From: an uncultured Bacteroidota bacterium
GTDB taxonomy: Bacteria > Bacteroidota > Bacteroidia > Chitinophagales > Chitinophagaceae
Direction of reading: 5' to 3'
Length of the DNA stretch: 36,243 nt
Assembly (NCBI GenBank): GCA_903854725.1
Contig: CAINWZ010000017.1
Location: forward strand, 1-36,243
The notes beneath the pieces are model-generated. The model saw only the letters and a list, made by a program, of their open reading frames with translations, was not told the origin of the DNA and did not search any database. Shown one piece after another: positions 1 through 7,555 of this stretch. How positions within the stretch are numbered: the first letter of the stretch is position 1; every line of letters begins with the position of its first letter. The position numbers were made by a program, and so were the translations under genes.

Positions 1-54
1 TTGAATGTCATTATTTTCTACCCCTGCTTTTTGTATTTTTTTACTTCCAGCCAT
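1..54 (-). CDS. Start of an unidentified leftward gene, cut by the window edge
   Basis: An ATG on the minus strand at position 54 opens a frame that stays open to the window edge, giving 18 residues (M-A-G-S-K-K-I-Q-K-A-G-V-E-N-N-D-I-Q). The N-terminus is short, polar and lysine-rich, without a signal peptide. It is divergent from the sigma factor gene. Too little is visible to assign a family, and an open frame of this length can occur by chance, so this is a tentative partial gene. Confidence 0.35.
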   Translation of the reverse strand, partial: MAGSKKIQKAGVENNDIQ

Positions 55-225
55 ATAGCAAAATAACAAATTCCCTGCCATTTAGTTGTAGGAATTTGTA
101 CCCGCTATTATTACTGAGAATGTGGATAGCTTTTAACTATTTTTCTTGTTTTCCACAAATGGATATTCGATGCTTATAGACTGTAATTTGCTTGTACTAA
201 CCCATCGAAACCTACCCTAAAAACA
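55..225. other. Intergenic region between a cut leftward gene and the sigma factor gene
   Basis: This AT-rich spacer lies between two divergent starts. It holds an inverted pair, TGTGGA (121-126) and TCCACA (152-157), with 25 bases between the arms. I see no convincing TAnnTTTG promoter box for the sigma factor gene; the nearest sequence, TAATTTG at 184-190, is one base short. No RNA gene is visible. Confidence 0.4.
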
Positions 226-807
226 ATGAACAAAGAACTTCAACTTTCAGACAACGAACTCATTCAATCTTTTCAAGACGGCAATTCTCGCGCTTTTGAC
301 GCCTTATTAGAGCGCCACCAAAATAGAATTTACAACGCCATTTTATTTATGGTTAAGGACAGCTACTTAGCCGAAGATCTTTTTCAAGAAATACTTATAA
401 AAGTCATTGACAACCTTCAACAAAAAAAATACGCAGAAGAAGGCAAATTTCTACCTTGGGCTTTACGCATCTCTCACAACTTTGTAGTGGACCACTTTAG
501 AAAAGTAAAACGTACTCCCACTATTAAAACAAGCGATGATCAGGATTTATTCGAGATCATCAAACATGCCGACCACCCTGCCGATTATAAAATGACGCGC
601 AGTCAAACACATAAAAATATTCAAGAACTAGTTGATCTTTTACCAGAAGAACAAAGAGAGATTATTGTGCTAAGACATTATGCCAACTTAAGCTTTAAAG
701 AAATTGCGCAAATGACTAACTGTAGTATTAATACTGCATTAGGAAGAATGCGTTATGGTTTAATTAACTTAAGGAAGATGATGACCGAGCGCGGCATGAG
801 CCTGTAG
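226..807 (+). CDS. ECF-type RNA polymerase sigma factor (sigma-70 family)
   Basis: A 193-residue sigma factor with the two domains of the extracytoplasmic-function group. Sigma region 2 (about residues 20-95) contains the acidic D-x-L-F-Q-E-I core-binding segment. Sigma region 4 (about 137-187) has a helix-turn-helix around L-S-F-K-E-I-A-Q-M-T and binds the -35 element. It would recruit core RNA polymerase to a small regulon in the cytoplasm. ATG start. No anti-sigma factor lies next to it on the same strand; the upstream neighbour is divergent and only 18 codons of it are visible. The last 39 bases overlap the 3' end of dsbD on the opposite strand. The family is clear, but the target genes cannot be told from sequence. 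Confidence 0.93.
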   Translation: MNKELQLSDNELIQSFQDGNSRAFDALLERHQNRIYNAILFMVKDSYLAEDLFQEILIKVIDNLQQKKYAEEGKFLPWALRISHNFVVDHFRKVKRTPTIKTSDDQDLFEIIKHADHPADYKMTRSQTHKNIQELVDLLPEEQREIIVLRHYANLSFKEIAQMTNCSINTALGRMRYGLINLRKMMTERGMSL

Positions 808-2733
808 GTTTGATTTACTAGCACTACATTGTAGCCAATTCAAATATTCTTTAACATCGGGCGTATAACCAACAGGGTTGGATAGTATTTTTTGCGCAGG
901 ACTCATTACTACATATAATGGCTGTGTAGACTGATTAAAGTTTTCTGTTTGAAAAGTTGCCCATAAATCTCCAATACTTATAATTTCTTTTTGAGTGCCA
1001 GCTTTCGTAGTATATGTAAAACGCTTGTCAACAGGTAACAACGCTTTATCATCTACATACAAGGAAACTAAAATAAAATTATTCTGTATATAAGCCATCA
1101 CTGCAGGATCTGTCCAGACATTCTCTTCCATCTTACGACAGTTCACACAAGCCCATCCAGTAAAGTCTATTAGAATAGGTTTGTTTTGCTCCTTGGATAA
1201 TTGTACCGCTTTGTCATAATCATTTACCACATTGGCGTGTAAGCCAACTTGGTCTTTATTGTTGGTAAATAAACTATAATGCGTAGGAGGTGGAAAGCCA
1301 CTTAAGAATTTTAATAAATAAGTATTTTTGGGGGCCATGCCCACAATTAATACAAGACCAAACACTATAGCCAAGTCTCCCAATATTTTTCTTACTCTTG
1401 AAATTTTTACTCCTTTAACATCATGCGGTAATAATAAAAGTCCTCTTAGATAAAGGGCTAATGCAATACTTATTACTGCCCAAATACCCAAGAATACTTC
1501 TCTTTTGAGTAGTCCCCAATGTTGTACTAAATCGGCATTGGATAAAAATTTAAAGGCCAATGCTAACTCTAAAAAGGCCAATACTTTTTTCACAGTATCC
1601 AACCATCCACCCGATTTAGGTAAACTTTGTAGCCATTGCGGAAATATGGCAAATAAAGAAAATGGCAATGCTAAAGCAAGACCAAAACCAGCCATGCCAT
1701 AGGTTAATGCCCAAGCACCTCCTTGTAAAGAGCCTACCAGCAAGGTTCCTAAAATGGGTCCTGTACAGGAAAAAGAAACAATGGCTAATGTGATGGCCAT
1801 AAAGAAAATTCCTGCCAAACTTCCTAATCCACTTTTAGCATCGGCCTTATTGGCTATACCACTTGGTAAAGAGATTTCGAAAAATCCAAAAAAGGATATA
1901 CTAAAAACTATAAAAATAATAAAGAAAATAATATTTAACCAAGGATTGGTAGAGATACTATTAAAAATTTCTGGTTGCACATTGCCTACAATATGAAATG
2001 GCAAGCTCGCTAATACATAAATTAAAAAAATACTAACACCATATAATAACCCATTTTTAATTCCCTGCTTTCTTGTTTTAGAACGCTTGGTAAAAAAAGA
2101 AACTGTTACGGGTATCATAGGAAAAACACAAGGTGTAATTAAAGCAATTAATCCGCCCAAAAAACCAAGTAACAATAATTCCCAAGGACTAGAACTACTA
2201 TTGGTGCTTGACGCCCCTGTTCCACAATCATCGCTTGAGGCTTGGGTGGCAGCTGCAGGTAAAAGCAATTGAAAGCCAGTTACTTTTTTACCATTGGCTA
2301 ATGCAACCGAAACGGGAATTTCTATAGCAAGGAAGGAATCGGCTTTTGCTACATTCACCGATATGATTATTTTTAAACTGTCTGGCTGAAAGCCCTTAAT
2401 AAGGATGGATTGTTCAAAGTCAACTGAATTAGTATATACAAAGGCTTCCTTAAATAAAACATCCTTTTGCTTTTTTGACTTAGTTATAAAAGAAGCAGCA
2501 GCTTTAAATTGAGCGGTTTCTATGCCAGCTGTAAAAGTTGGCGCATTTAAACCATCTGGATTATCTCCATATACATGCCAGCCTTCTTTAATTTGCAAAT
2601 TTGCTTTTATAGTATACGTACTATCATTTACTACCACTGCTTTGGCAGATGCAATGACAGGATCTTGCGCTTGTACATTGCTTGCAAATAGACTTATAAT
2701 CAAAAATGCAAATGAAGCAAGTATCTTATTCAA
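769..2733 (-). CDS. dsbD: Thiol:disulfide interchange protein DsbD
   Basis: Inner-membrane protein (654 aa) that carries electrons from cytoplasmic thioredoxin to periplasmic thiol proteins. A signal peptide (1-22, ending V-Q-A-Q) is followed by an immunoglobulin-like alpha domain (about 24-160), a Ser-rich linker (165-183), a hydrophobic block with about eight membrane helices (185-470) carrying the redox cysteines C202 (T-P-C-V-F-P) and C323 (F-S-C-T-G-P), and a C-terminal thioredoxin domain with C529-V-N-C532. The alpha domain has no cysteine at all, unlike E. coli DsbD; the adjacent upstream gene has a cysteine pair. The start is TTG: upstream the frame meets a stop within ten bases, and no in-frame ATG lies within the signal peptide. 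It is 22 bases behind the DsbC-like gene. The C-terminus overlaps the sigma factor gene by 39 bases, tail to tail. Confidence 0.95.
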   Translation of the reverse strand: MNKILASFAFLIISLFASNVQAQDPVIASAKAVVVNDSTYTIKANLQIKEGWHVYGDNPDGLNAPTFTAGIETAQFKAAASFITKSKKQKDVLFKEAFVYTNSVDFEQSILIKGFQPDSLKIIISVNVAKADSFLAIEIPVSVALANGKKVTGFQLLLPAAATQASSDDCGTGASSTNSSSSPWELLLLGFLGGLIALITPCVFPMIPVTVSFFTKRSKTRKQGIKNGLLYGVSIFLIYVLASLPFHIVGNVQPEIFNSISTNPWLNIIFFIIFIVFSISFFGFFEISLPSGIANKADAKSGLGSLAGIFFMAITLAIVSFSCTGPILGTLLVGSLQGGAWALTYGMAGFGLALALPFSLFAIFPQWLQSLPKSGGWLDTVKKVLAFLELALAFKFLSNADLVQHWGLLKREVFLGIWAVISIALALYLRGLLLLPHDVKGVKISRVRKILGDLAIVFGLVLIVGMAPKNTYLLKFLSGFPPPTHYSLFTNNKDQVGLHANVVNDYDKAVQLSKEQNKPILIDFTGWACVNCRKMEENVWTDPAVMAYIQNNFILVSLYVDDKALLPVDKRFTYTTKAGTQKEIISIGDLWATFQTENFNQSTQPLYVVMSPAQKILSNPVGYTPDVKEYLNWLQCSASKSNLQAHAALGHHLP

Positions 2734-2755
2734 AATGATTTAATTAAAGAATGAA

Positions 2756-3211
2756 TTAATGCAAGGCTACTTCAAAGAAAACCTTTGCAGGTGGCAAACA
2801 ACGATCATCATTACAAACAGTATATTCCACTTCACCAGCTAAATTGGTTTTACTTGCTACTTTTAAGTTTACTATTTGAACAAAATCTACTTTATTACTG
2901 AAATAAGAAATTTCTGCATTGAAATTTTTATCAAACATTTTCTGCAACTTGCCATTTTCCTTTGTTTTACCAACCAATTGAATTAATGGGTTTTTACTAA
3001 ATTTAAAACTAGTAGGTATAGGACCTCCTTTTACAAATTGAGAGTATACATGCCAAGTCGCATCAATAGTAGCTGTAGCAGTTACTTCATATTGCTTATC
3101 TGATTTTTTTACAGCAGCAAAAGTCCATTTAACCGGATTGGGTTTTTGTGCATTTACTTGTAACGTAAATACTACACCTAAAAGCAACACTATTATTTTT
3201 TTCATATTCAT
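2756..3211 (-). CDS. Periplasmic DsbD-alpha-like disulfide protein (DsbC_N family)
   Basis: A 151-residue secreted protein with a signal peptide (about 1-21, ending V-N-A-Q) and one domain resembling the N-terminal alpha domain of DsbD, including a W-H-V-Y motif also found in the neighbouring DsbD. Near the C-terminus it has C-N-D-D-R-C-L-P-P, a C-x4-C pair at the position of the redox cysteines of the DsbD alpha domain. It probably receives electrons from DsbD and reduces periplasmic partners, perhaps cytochrome c maturation factors or misoxidised proteins (inference). It lies 22 bases upstream of dsbD and 26 bases downstream of purQ on the same strand, so it is probably co-transcribed. ATG start; a second ATG two codons later is also possible. 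Confidence 0.85.
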   Translation of the reverse strand: MNMKKIIVLLLGVVFTLQVNAQKPNPVKWTFAAVKKSDKQYEVTATATIDATWHVYSQFVKGGPIPTSFKFSKNPLIQLVGKTKENGKLQKMFDKNFNAEISYFSNKVDFVQIVNLKVASKTNLAGEVEYTVCNDDRCLPPAKVFFEVALH

Positions 3212-3237
3212 ACTACATTGTTAAAAAAATCTACCCT

Positions 3238-3900
3238 TTAGTTTTTCAATCCCAATATTTCAAATACTTTTTTACCATCAATATTACTTAATATATCAGA
3301 TGTGGCTCTTTCAGGATGTGGCATCATACCAAATACATTTCTATTGTCATTGCAAATGCCCGCAATATCCATTGTAGATCCGTTAGGGTTTGAATGGCCC
3401 CCTACTTTTCCATTTTCATCGCAATAACGAAATAAAATTTGATTGTTCTTTTCTAAATGCTTTAGCGTAGCATCATCGGCATAATATCTGCCTTCGCCAT
3501 GCGCAATAGGTATTTGTAAAGACTCGCTTTTATCTGTTTTTATAAAAATATTTTTACAAATAAATTGCTGATTGGCATTTTGCAATAAAGCACCTGGCAA
3601 TAATCCACTTTCACATAATATTTGAAAGCCATTACATACTCCCAATACTTTTCCGCCTTTATTGGCAAATTCAATAACCGATTTCATCATGGGACTAAAT
3701 TTGGCAATGGCTCCACAACGTAAATAATCTCCATAGGAAAAACCACCCGGAAGTACAATACAATCATCGGTTGTAAAATGAGATAAATCGCTGTCTTTAT
3801 GCCATAACATTTCAACAGGATAGCCAAGGTCGTTCTCTAATGCATCTTGCATATCTCTATCGCAATTAGATCCAGGAAAAACTAAAACGCCAAACTTCAT
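3238..3900 (-). CDS. purQ: Phosphoribosylformylglycinamidine synthase subunit PurQ (glutaminase)
   Basis: A class I glutamine amidotransferase (220 aa) that hydrolyses glutamine and passes ammonia to PurL, which converts FGAR to FGAM in de novo purine synthesis in the cytoplasm. The catalytic triad is visible: C89 in V-C-N-G-F-Q, and H195 and E197 in P-H-P-E-R-A. The N-terminus F-P-G-S-N-C-D is typical of PurQ, as is the full length. purL and purS are not in the window. The gene sits within a leftward run but probably has its own promoter, with a TACCTTTG box in the 78-base gap upstream. The next gene (DsbC-like) starts 26 bases downstream and is functionally unrelated. Confidence 0.97.
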   Translation of the reverse strand: MKFGVLVFPGSNCDRDMQDALENDLGYPVEMLWHKDSDLSHFTTDDCIVLPGGFSYGDYLRCGAIAKFSPMMKSVIEFANKGGKVLGVCNGFQILCESGLLPGALLQNANQQFICKNIFIKTDKSESLQIPIAHGEGRYYADDATLKHLEKNNQILFRYCDENGKVGGHSNPNGSTMDIAGICNDNRNVFGMMPHPERATSDILSNIDGKKVFEILGLKN

Positions 3901-3933
3901 AGGTGTAATATTTTATTGCTTAAAACTAAGGTT

Positions 3934-3941
3934 CAAAGGTA
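3934..3941 (-). promoter_or_regulatory. Probable -7 promoter box of purQ
   Basis: On the minus strand the bases read TACCTTTG, a perfect match to the Bacteroidota -7 element TAnnTTTG. It ends 33 bases before the purQ ATG. A matching -33 TTTG at the expected distance is not evident, so this rests on the -7 box and its position. Confidence 0.55.
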
Positions 3942-3978
3942 CCAAAAACCCTTAAAAATAGTAAGTTAAATTCTTCAC

Positions 3979-4950
3979 TTACCCAAGGTGGTTATACACA
4001 ATAACGCCCACCCCAGCCCAGAATAGCAAATTTGGGATAAATAAGCGCTTGGGGGTTGCATATGCGAAGCTAATAAAACAAGCCAGCGGGGCTATCACAA
4101 TAGCGGAGGCATACAAAGCCTGTACCGAAAATAGGATGGGTTGAAAAAAAGTTAGCATTAACAATAAGAATATCACTCCCCAATATTTTCTCACTTGAAT
4201 GATAAAACGGGATTGTTGCTCATTCCAATAAAAAAAGCCTGCTATTAATTGCACCCCCATAACTATCAATGCAACTATCACATTAAAACTTGGTTGCACC
4301 AATGGATTTTTCCAATCTAACTTGGGTAAAAAATGTCTGAATTCTGCAGTGTTTGAAGTTAAAAAAACATAGGTGAAAATAAAATAAAAAGGAAGTAGTA
4401 CCCCCATAATGAGTACCAACCATTCTGCTAATTTAAAAGGTCTTATAATAATTAATGCAAATAAAACTACTGGAATTAAAATTGCAATGGGTTCGTATAG
4501 AATAATGGACAAGCCAACTATTAATCCAATATTAAATTCTAATGACTTTGGCTGATTTTGATCGTATAAACGCAATAATTTAACCAATATCCAAATCACA
4601 AAGGAATTGGCAATTAATCCAGCACTAATGACATCCCAATAAGGGAACATGGCAGTTAAAATAATATATGTAAAAGCTGGGACATAACTTATTTGCTGAA
4701 ACATTTTAAAGTTACTCAACAATATATTTAATCTTATAGCTTGACTTAAAATAATAGTATGAAAAATAAGTATTAAAACTAAGGGGGATAAATTTTTTAT
4801 ATAATGTAATAAAAAATACGAAAGCAACCCATCAGATTCATTGGCTATTATCTGTGGTGGATGCACCCATACATGAAAATGCAAAGCGACACTTAATAAT
4901 AGTAGAAAAATTAAGTTTATATCAGATTTGTCTTTGAATAAAAAAACCAC
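3979..4950 (-). CDS. Multi-pass membrane protein, DUF6427-like
   Basis: A 323-residue, very hydrophobic protein with about eight to nine predicted membrane segments. It starts M-V-F-L-F-K-D-K-S-D-I-N, an F-x-x-K-S-x-x-N beginning that I associate with the Bacteroidota DUF6427 family of unknown function. No enzymatic motif is visible. The start codon is GTG: the frame is closed upstream by the stop of the preceding gene, which ends only six bases earlier in the same frame, and no ATG stands near the start. Tight spacing suggests co-transcription with the secreted aromatic-rich protein upstream. The family call is from memory of its start and topology, so it is moderately sure; the membrane location is secure. 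Confidence 0.75.
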   Translation of the reverse strand: MVFLFKDKSDINLIFLLLLSVALHFHVWVHPPQIIANESDGLLSYFLLHYIKNLSPLVLILIFHTIILSQAIRLNILLSNFKMFQQISYVPAFTYIILTAMFPYWDVISAGLIANSFVIWILVKLLRLYDQNQPKSLEFNIGLIVGLSIILYEPIAILIPVVLFALIIIRPFKLAEWLVLIMGVLLPFYFIFTYVFLTSNTAEFRHFLPKLDWKNPLVQPSFNVIVALIVMGVQLIAGFFYWNEQQSRFIIQVRKYWGVIFLLLMLTFFQPILFSVQALYASAIVIAPLACFISFAYATPKRLFIPNLLFWAGVGVIVYNHLG

Positions 4951-4956
4951 CTGCGA

Positions 4957-6528
4957 TTATTTTAATTGAATTTTAGCAAACCCAATTTTATTTTTAAACT
5001 GATAAGGCAAAATGGCTTCATGTTCTCCCACTTGCTTTAACATTTTTGGCATCCACTCATAATTTTTCTCATTCAAAACAATAGAATTACCTTTTACCAA
5101 TTGCCCTTCTTTAGTAAGCGTATTTACAATTAATTGATGCACTCCTTTTTGTTTTTGATGGTATACAAAGCTCATACCAGCTTCATTTTGAATAGAACCA
5201 TAGCCTATAAATTGATCCACATTTTGATCAGATTGTTTTTTATCAATCGTCTTTACCCATTGCAAATTACCTTTAATATCAAATGAAATTAAAGCAATGT
5301 TATTGGCATTATAGGTAACACTTGGATAACCAAATGAAGCATAAGGATTCATCCATCTATTCCACATAAAAGCGCTGGGACCCCAGCCAAATCTAGCCCA
5401 TGGATAAAAACCAAAAGGTCTGTTCCAATAATTAAACATAAAAGGATTATAAAAAGGTCCGCCGTAAAAATAATCCCATCTTGAAAACATTGTTCTGTTT
5501 GAATAAGATTCAGCTGCTTCACTTACCACTACAAAACTTCCGTCAGCTTGCGTACTCACTTTGTCTAAGTAAAACATATCAAAAGCATCTTTCAAATTTC
5601 TTTTATTGGTTACCAAGGCCCTCACTGCATCTGTGAATCGATTAGAATTAGTAAGTACTTCTTTTTTATTATTGATATCCCATACATAAGAGTATAAGCC
5701 TTCAATATTTCCTTTTTTAGATGTTGCATAAAAGGAGTTTAAAATAACATGCCCTGCTTTATTATCAATTTTTACTCTTATATCATCAAGCAACAAGCTA
5801 TTATTTAATATAGAAGATTCTATTACCTCCGACCCATTAGCTGATAAGTAAACTAAACTTACCGCCGGGGCTGTATTTTCTTGCGTTACATTTCTTAAGC
5901 AAAATAAATTACCATTATTGTCTAAGGCGAAATCAGACAAGCTGCTTTTTTTATTTTGCGCATTAATGCTAATTTCAGCTTCATTAATATTTTCTACATT
6001 ATTATTTAAAGTAATGGCTCTTACTTTTATGGAATTCGCGTGAGTTGTATTAACACTAAATAAAACCATTTTTTGACGATCATCACTTTGCAATAAATTG
6101 AACACTTTTACACGAGAGCCTGGTCTTACTTTATCTGCTGTATCTACCACCCTAGGACTTCCCACTAATAATCCATCCGTATTCAATTCTGCCACTGCAG
6201 CATATACTGTTGATTTTACCTGAAATTGATAAAAAACATATACATTATTTGCATTGGTTATAAATTCAATGGCATTTAAATTAGTGGTTTTAATAAAGGC
6301 TAAATCATTTTGCTTTACCAATTGCATTCTATCATTATACTGCGCAATAGTGGCTACTCCTCCCACGTTTTTATAAATCCAATAACGACTACCTACTTTG
6401 CCTAACACTTCATATTGCATATCTTCCTTATCAGACTTTTCAATACCAGCTACTTCATAAGACTGCGCAAATAAAATTTGAATGCCTACTAATAGGGCTA
6501 CTGCCAAACTTAAAAAAGACTTTTTCAT
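4957..6528 (-). CDS. Secreted protein of unknown function with an aromatic-rich segment
   Basis: I do not recognise a named family. The start is set at the ATG at 6528, giving 523 residues and a clean signal peptide (M-K-K-S-F-L-S-L-A-V..., ending F-A-Q); a TTG three codons earlier is less likely. The mature protein is made of short alternating strands with D-x-N-G-N-like turns, suggestive of a beta-propeller or similar beta-repeat fold (inference). Residues about 350-406 are unusual: dense in Trp, Tyr, Phe, Gly, Pro and Met (for example W-D-Y-F-Y-G-G-P-F-Y-N-P-F and W-A-R-F-G-W-G-P). After it, ordinary sequence resumes to the C-terminus. No sorting domain or lipobox is seen, so periplasmic or extracellular. 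The DUF6427-like gene follows six bases downstream. Confidence 0.8.
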   Translation of the reverse strand: MKKSFLSLAVALLVGIQILFAQSYEVAGIEKSDKEDMQYEVLGKVGSRYWIYKNVGGVATIAQYNDRMQLVKQNDLAFIKTTNLNAIEFITNANNVYVFYQFQVKSTVYAAVAELNTDGLLVGSPRVVDTADKVRPGSRVKVFNLLQSDDRQKMVLFSVNTTHANSIKVRAITLNNNVENINEAEISINAQNKKSSLSDFALDNNGNLFCLRNVTQENTAPAVSLVYLSANGSEVIESSILNNSLLLDDIRVKIDNKAGHVILNSFYATSKKGNIEGLYSYVWDINNKKEVLTNSNRFTDAVRALVTNKRNLKDAFDMFYLDKVSTQADGSFVVVSEAAESYSNRTMFSRWDYFYGGPFYNPFMFNYWNRPFGFYPWARFGWGPSAFMWNRWMNPYASFGYPSVTYNANNIALISFDIKGNLQWVKTIDKKQSDQNVDQFIGYGSIQNEAGMSFVYHQKQKGVHQLIVNTLTKEGQLVKGNSIVLNEKNYEWMPKMLKQVGEHEAILPYQFKNKIGFAKIQLK

Positions 6529-6547
6529 GTATTTCAATTTTATACTC

Positions 6548-6555
6548 CAAATTTA
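6548..6555 (-). promoter_or_regulatory. Probable -7 box upstream of the secreted aromatic-rich protein
   Basis: Minus-strand TAAATTTG, a perfect TAnnTTTG match, lies 19 bases before the ATG at 6528. The surrounding bases GTAAATTTGGAGTA also occur at the histidine kinase promoter (18572-18579). It is the likely start of the leftward transcript through the DUF6427-like gene and possibly beyond. Confidence 0.6.
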
Positions 6556-6625
6556 CTGCAATAATTACAATGAGACTGCGCAATGTTTAATATTAACGCT
6601 TGTTTAATAATTACGTTAAAAAAAT

Positions 6626-7528
6626 CTAGGCTTCCACAAGGCTTGTGCCTGAGCCTGTTATGTTTAACGCGTATTGCCCCCCTTGCTTTATAGCAAAATT
6701 GGGAAGGTCATGGCTTATGGGGAAATCATAACAAATGGGATAAGAATACCCTGCAACATGGCTTGCTATTATCTCATAAGCAGTTGCACCAAAGTCCGTT
6801 GAAGCGTCTTTTAAATCGGTAAAACCTCCCACGACCAAGCCGGCTAATTGATCGAATATTCCAGCGTTCTTGCACTGAATCATTAGCCTATCTATATTGT
6901 AATGATGCTCTCCAATATCTTCTATAAATAATATTTTACCCTTGGTTGCGATTGCATTTTCTGACCCAATTAGGTGCGCGATCATACATAAATTACCTCC
7001 TACCATCTCGGCTTGGACCTTACCCACTGCATTAAATGCATGCGCCGGTATTGTATAATTTGTTTTATGCCCTTCTAAGACATCCTTTAAAGATTGAATA
7101 TAGGGCGCCCCCATTTCTCCTTTGGCAAATGCAGCAGCCATTGGCCCATGAATACTCATATAATTTTGTTGTAAAATAGCCGCATGCAAAACTGTGATAT
7201 CACTAAACCCAATCACCCATTTTGGGCTATTGTTAAATCCCTTAAAATTAATAGCGTTGATGATTCGGCTCGCCCCATAACCGCCCCTTGCACATAAAAT
7301 TGCCTTTATAGCTGAATCATCTAACATGCCTTGCAAATCCTGCCTTCTTTCCTCGTCGGTACCCGAAAAACTGTCTTTTTTAGTACCTACCGTTTTGCCC
7401 AGCTTTACCTGATACCCCCATTTTTCAAGGGTTTGAATGCAAATTTGCACTTTTTCCAAGGGTATTGTACCTGATGGACAAACGAGGCCAATAAGGTCTC
7501 CCGGTTGGATATTCGGCGGTTGAATCAT
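6626..7528 (-). CDS. ldcA: LD-carboxypeptidase (peptidase family S66)
   Basis: A 300-residue S66 serine peptidase, which cleaves the L,D bond to the terminal D-alanine of tetrapeptides during peptidoglycan recycling, normally in the cytoplasm. Family landmarks are all present: R-G-G-Y-G-A-S-R (81-88), the nucleophile Ser109 in G-F-S-D, Glu203 in F-I-E-D-I-G-E, and His273 in P-I-S-H-D-L-P-N, with spacing like the Ser-Glu-His triad of characterised LdcA. No signal peptide is visible, consistent with a cytoplasmic recycling enzyme. ATG start at 7528, divergent from metG whose ATG is 27 bases away, so the two promoters must overlap. A microcin-C-immunity-type S66 (MccF) role is possible but there is no supporting context. 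Confidence 0.9.
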   Translation of the reverse strand: MIQPPNIQPGDLIGLVCPSGTIPLEKVQICIQTLEKWGYQVKLGKTVGTKKDSFSGTDEERRQDLQGMLDDSAIKAILCARGGYGASRIINAINFKGFNNSPKWVIGFSDITVLHAAILQQNYMSIHGPMAAAFAKGEMGAPYIQSLKDVLEGHKTNYTIPAHAFNAVGKVQAEMVGGNLCMIAHLIGSENAIATKGKILFIEDIGEHHYNIDRLMIQCKNAGIFDQLAGLVVGGFTDLKDASTDFGATAYEIIASHVAGYSYPICYDFPISHDLPNFAIKQGGQYALNITGSGTSLVEA

Positions 7529-7550
7529 ACCACAATATTAAGTACTTTTG
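7520..7550 (+). promoter_or_regulatory. metG promoter overlapping the 5' end of ldcA
   Basis: A TTG at 7520-7522 and a perfect TAnnTTTG box (TACTTTTG, 7543-7550) are separated by 20 bases, the spacing of the Bacteroidota -33/-7 promoter. The box ends five bases before the metG ATG at 7556, so the transcript would start at or just before the start codon. The -33 part lies inside the first codons of ldcA, so polymerase binding for metG should interfere with ldcA transcription. Confidence 0.65.
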
Positions 7551-7555
7551 CTGCA

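Noticed and set aside
121..157. TGTGGATAG and TTTTCCACA words resembling DnaA boxes, possibly an origin
   Set aside because: Only two imperfect copies, no box cluster or unwinding-type repeat array, and no dnaA or dnaN nearby. Similar words occur at 15808-15835 and 21586 by chance in AT-rich DNA.
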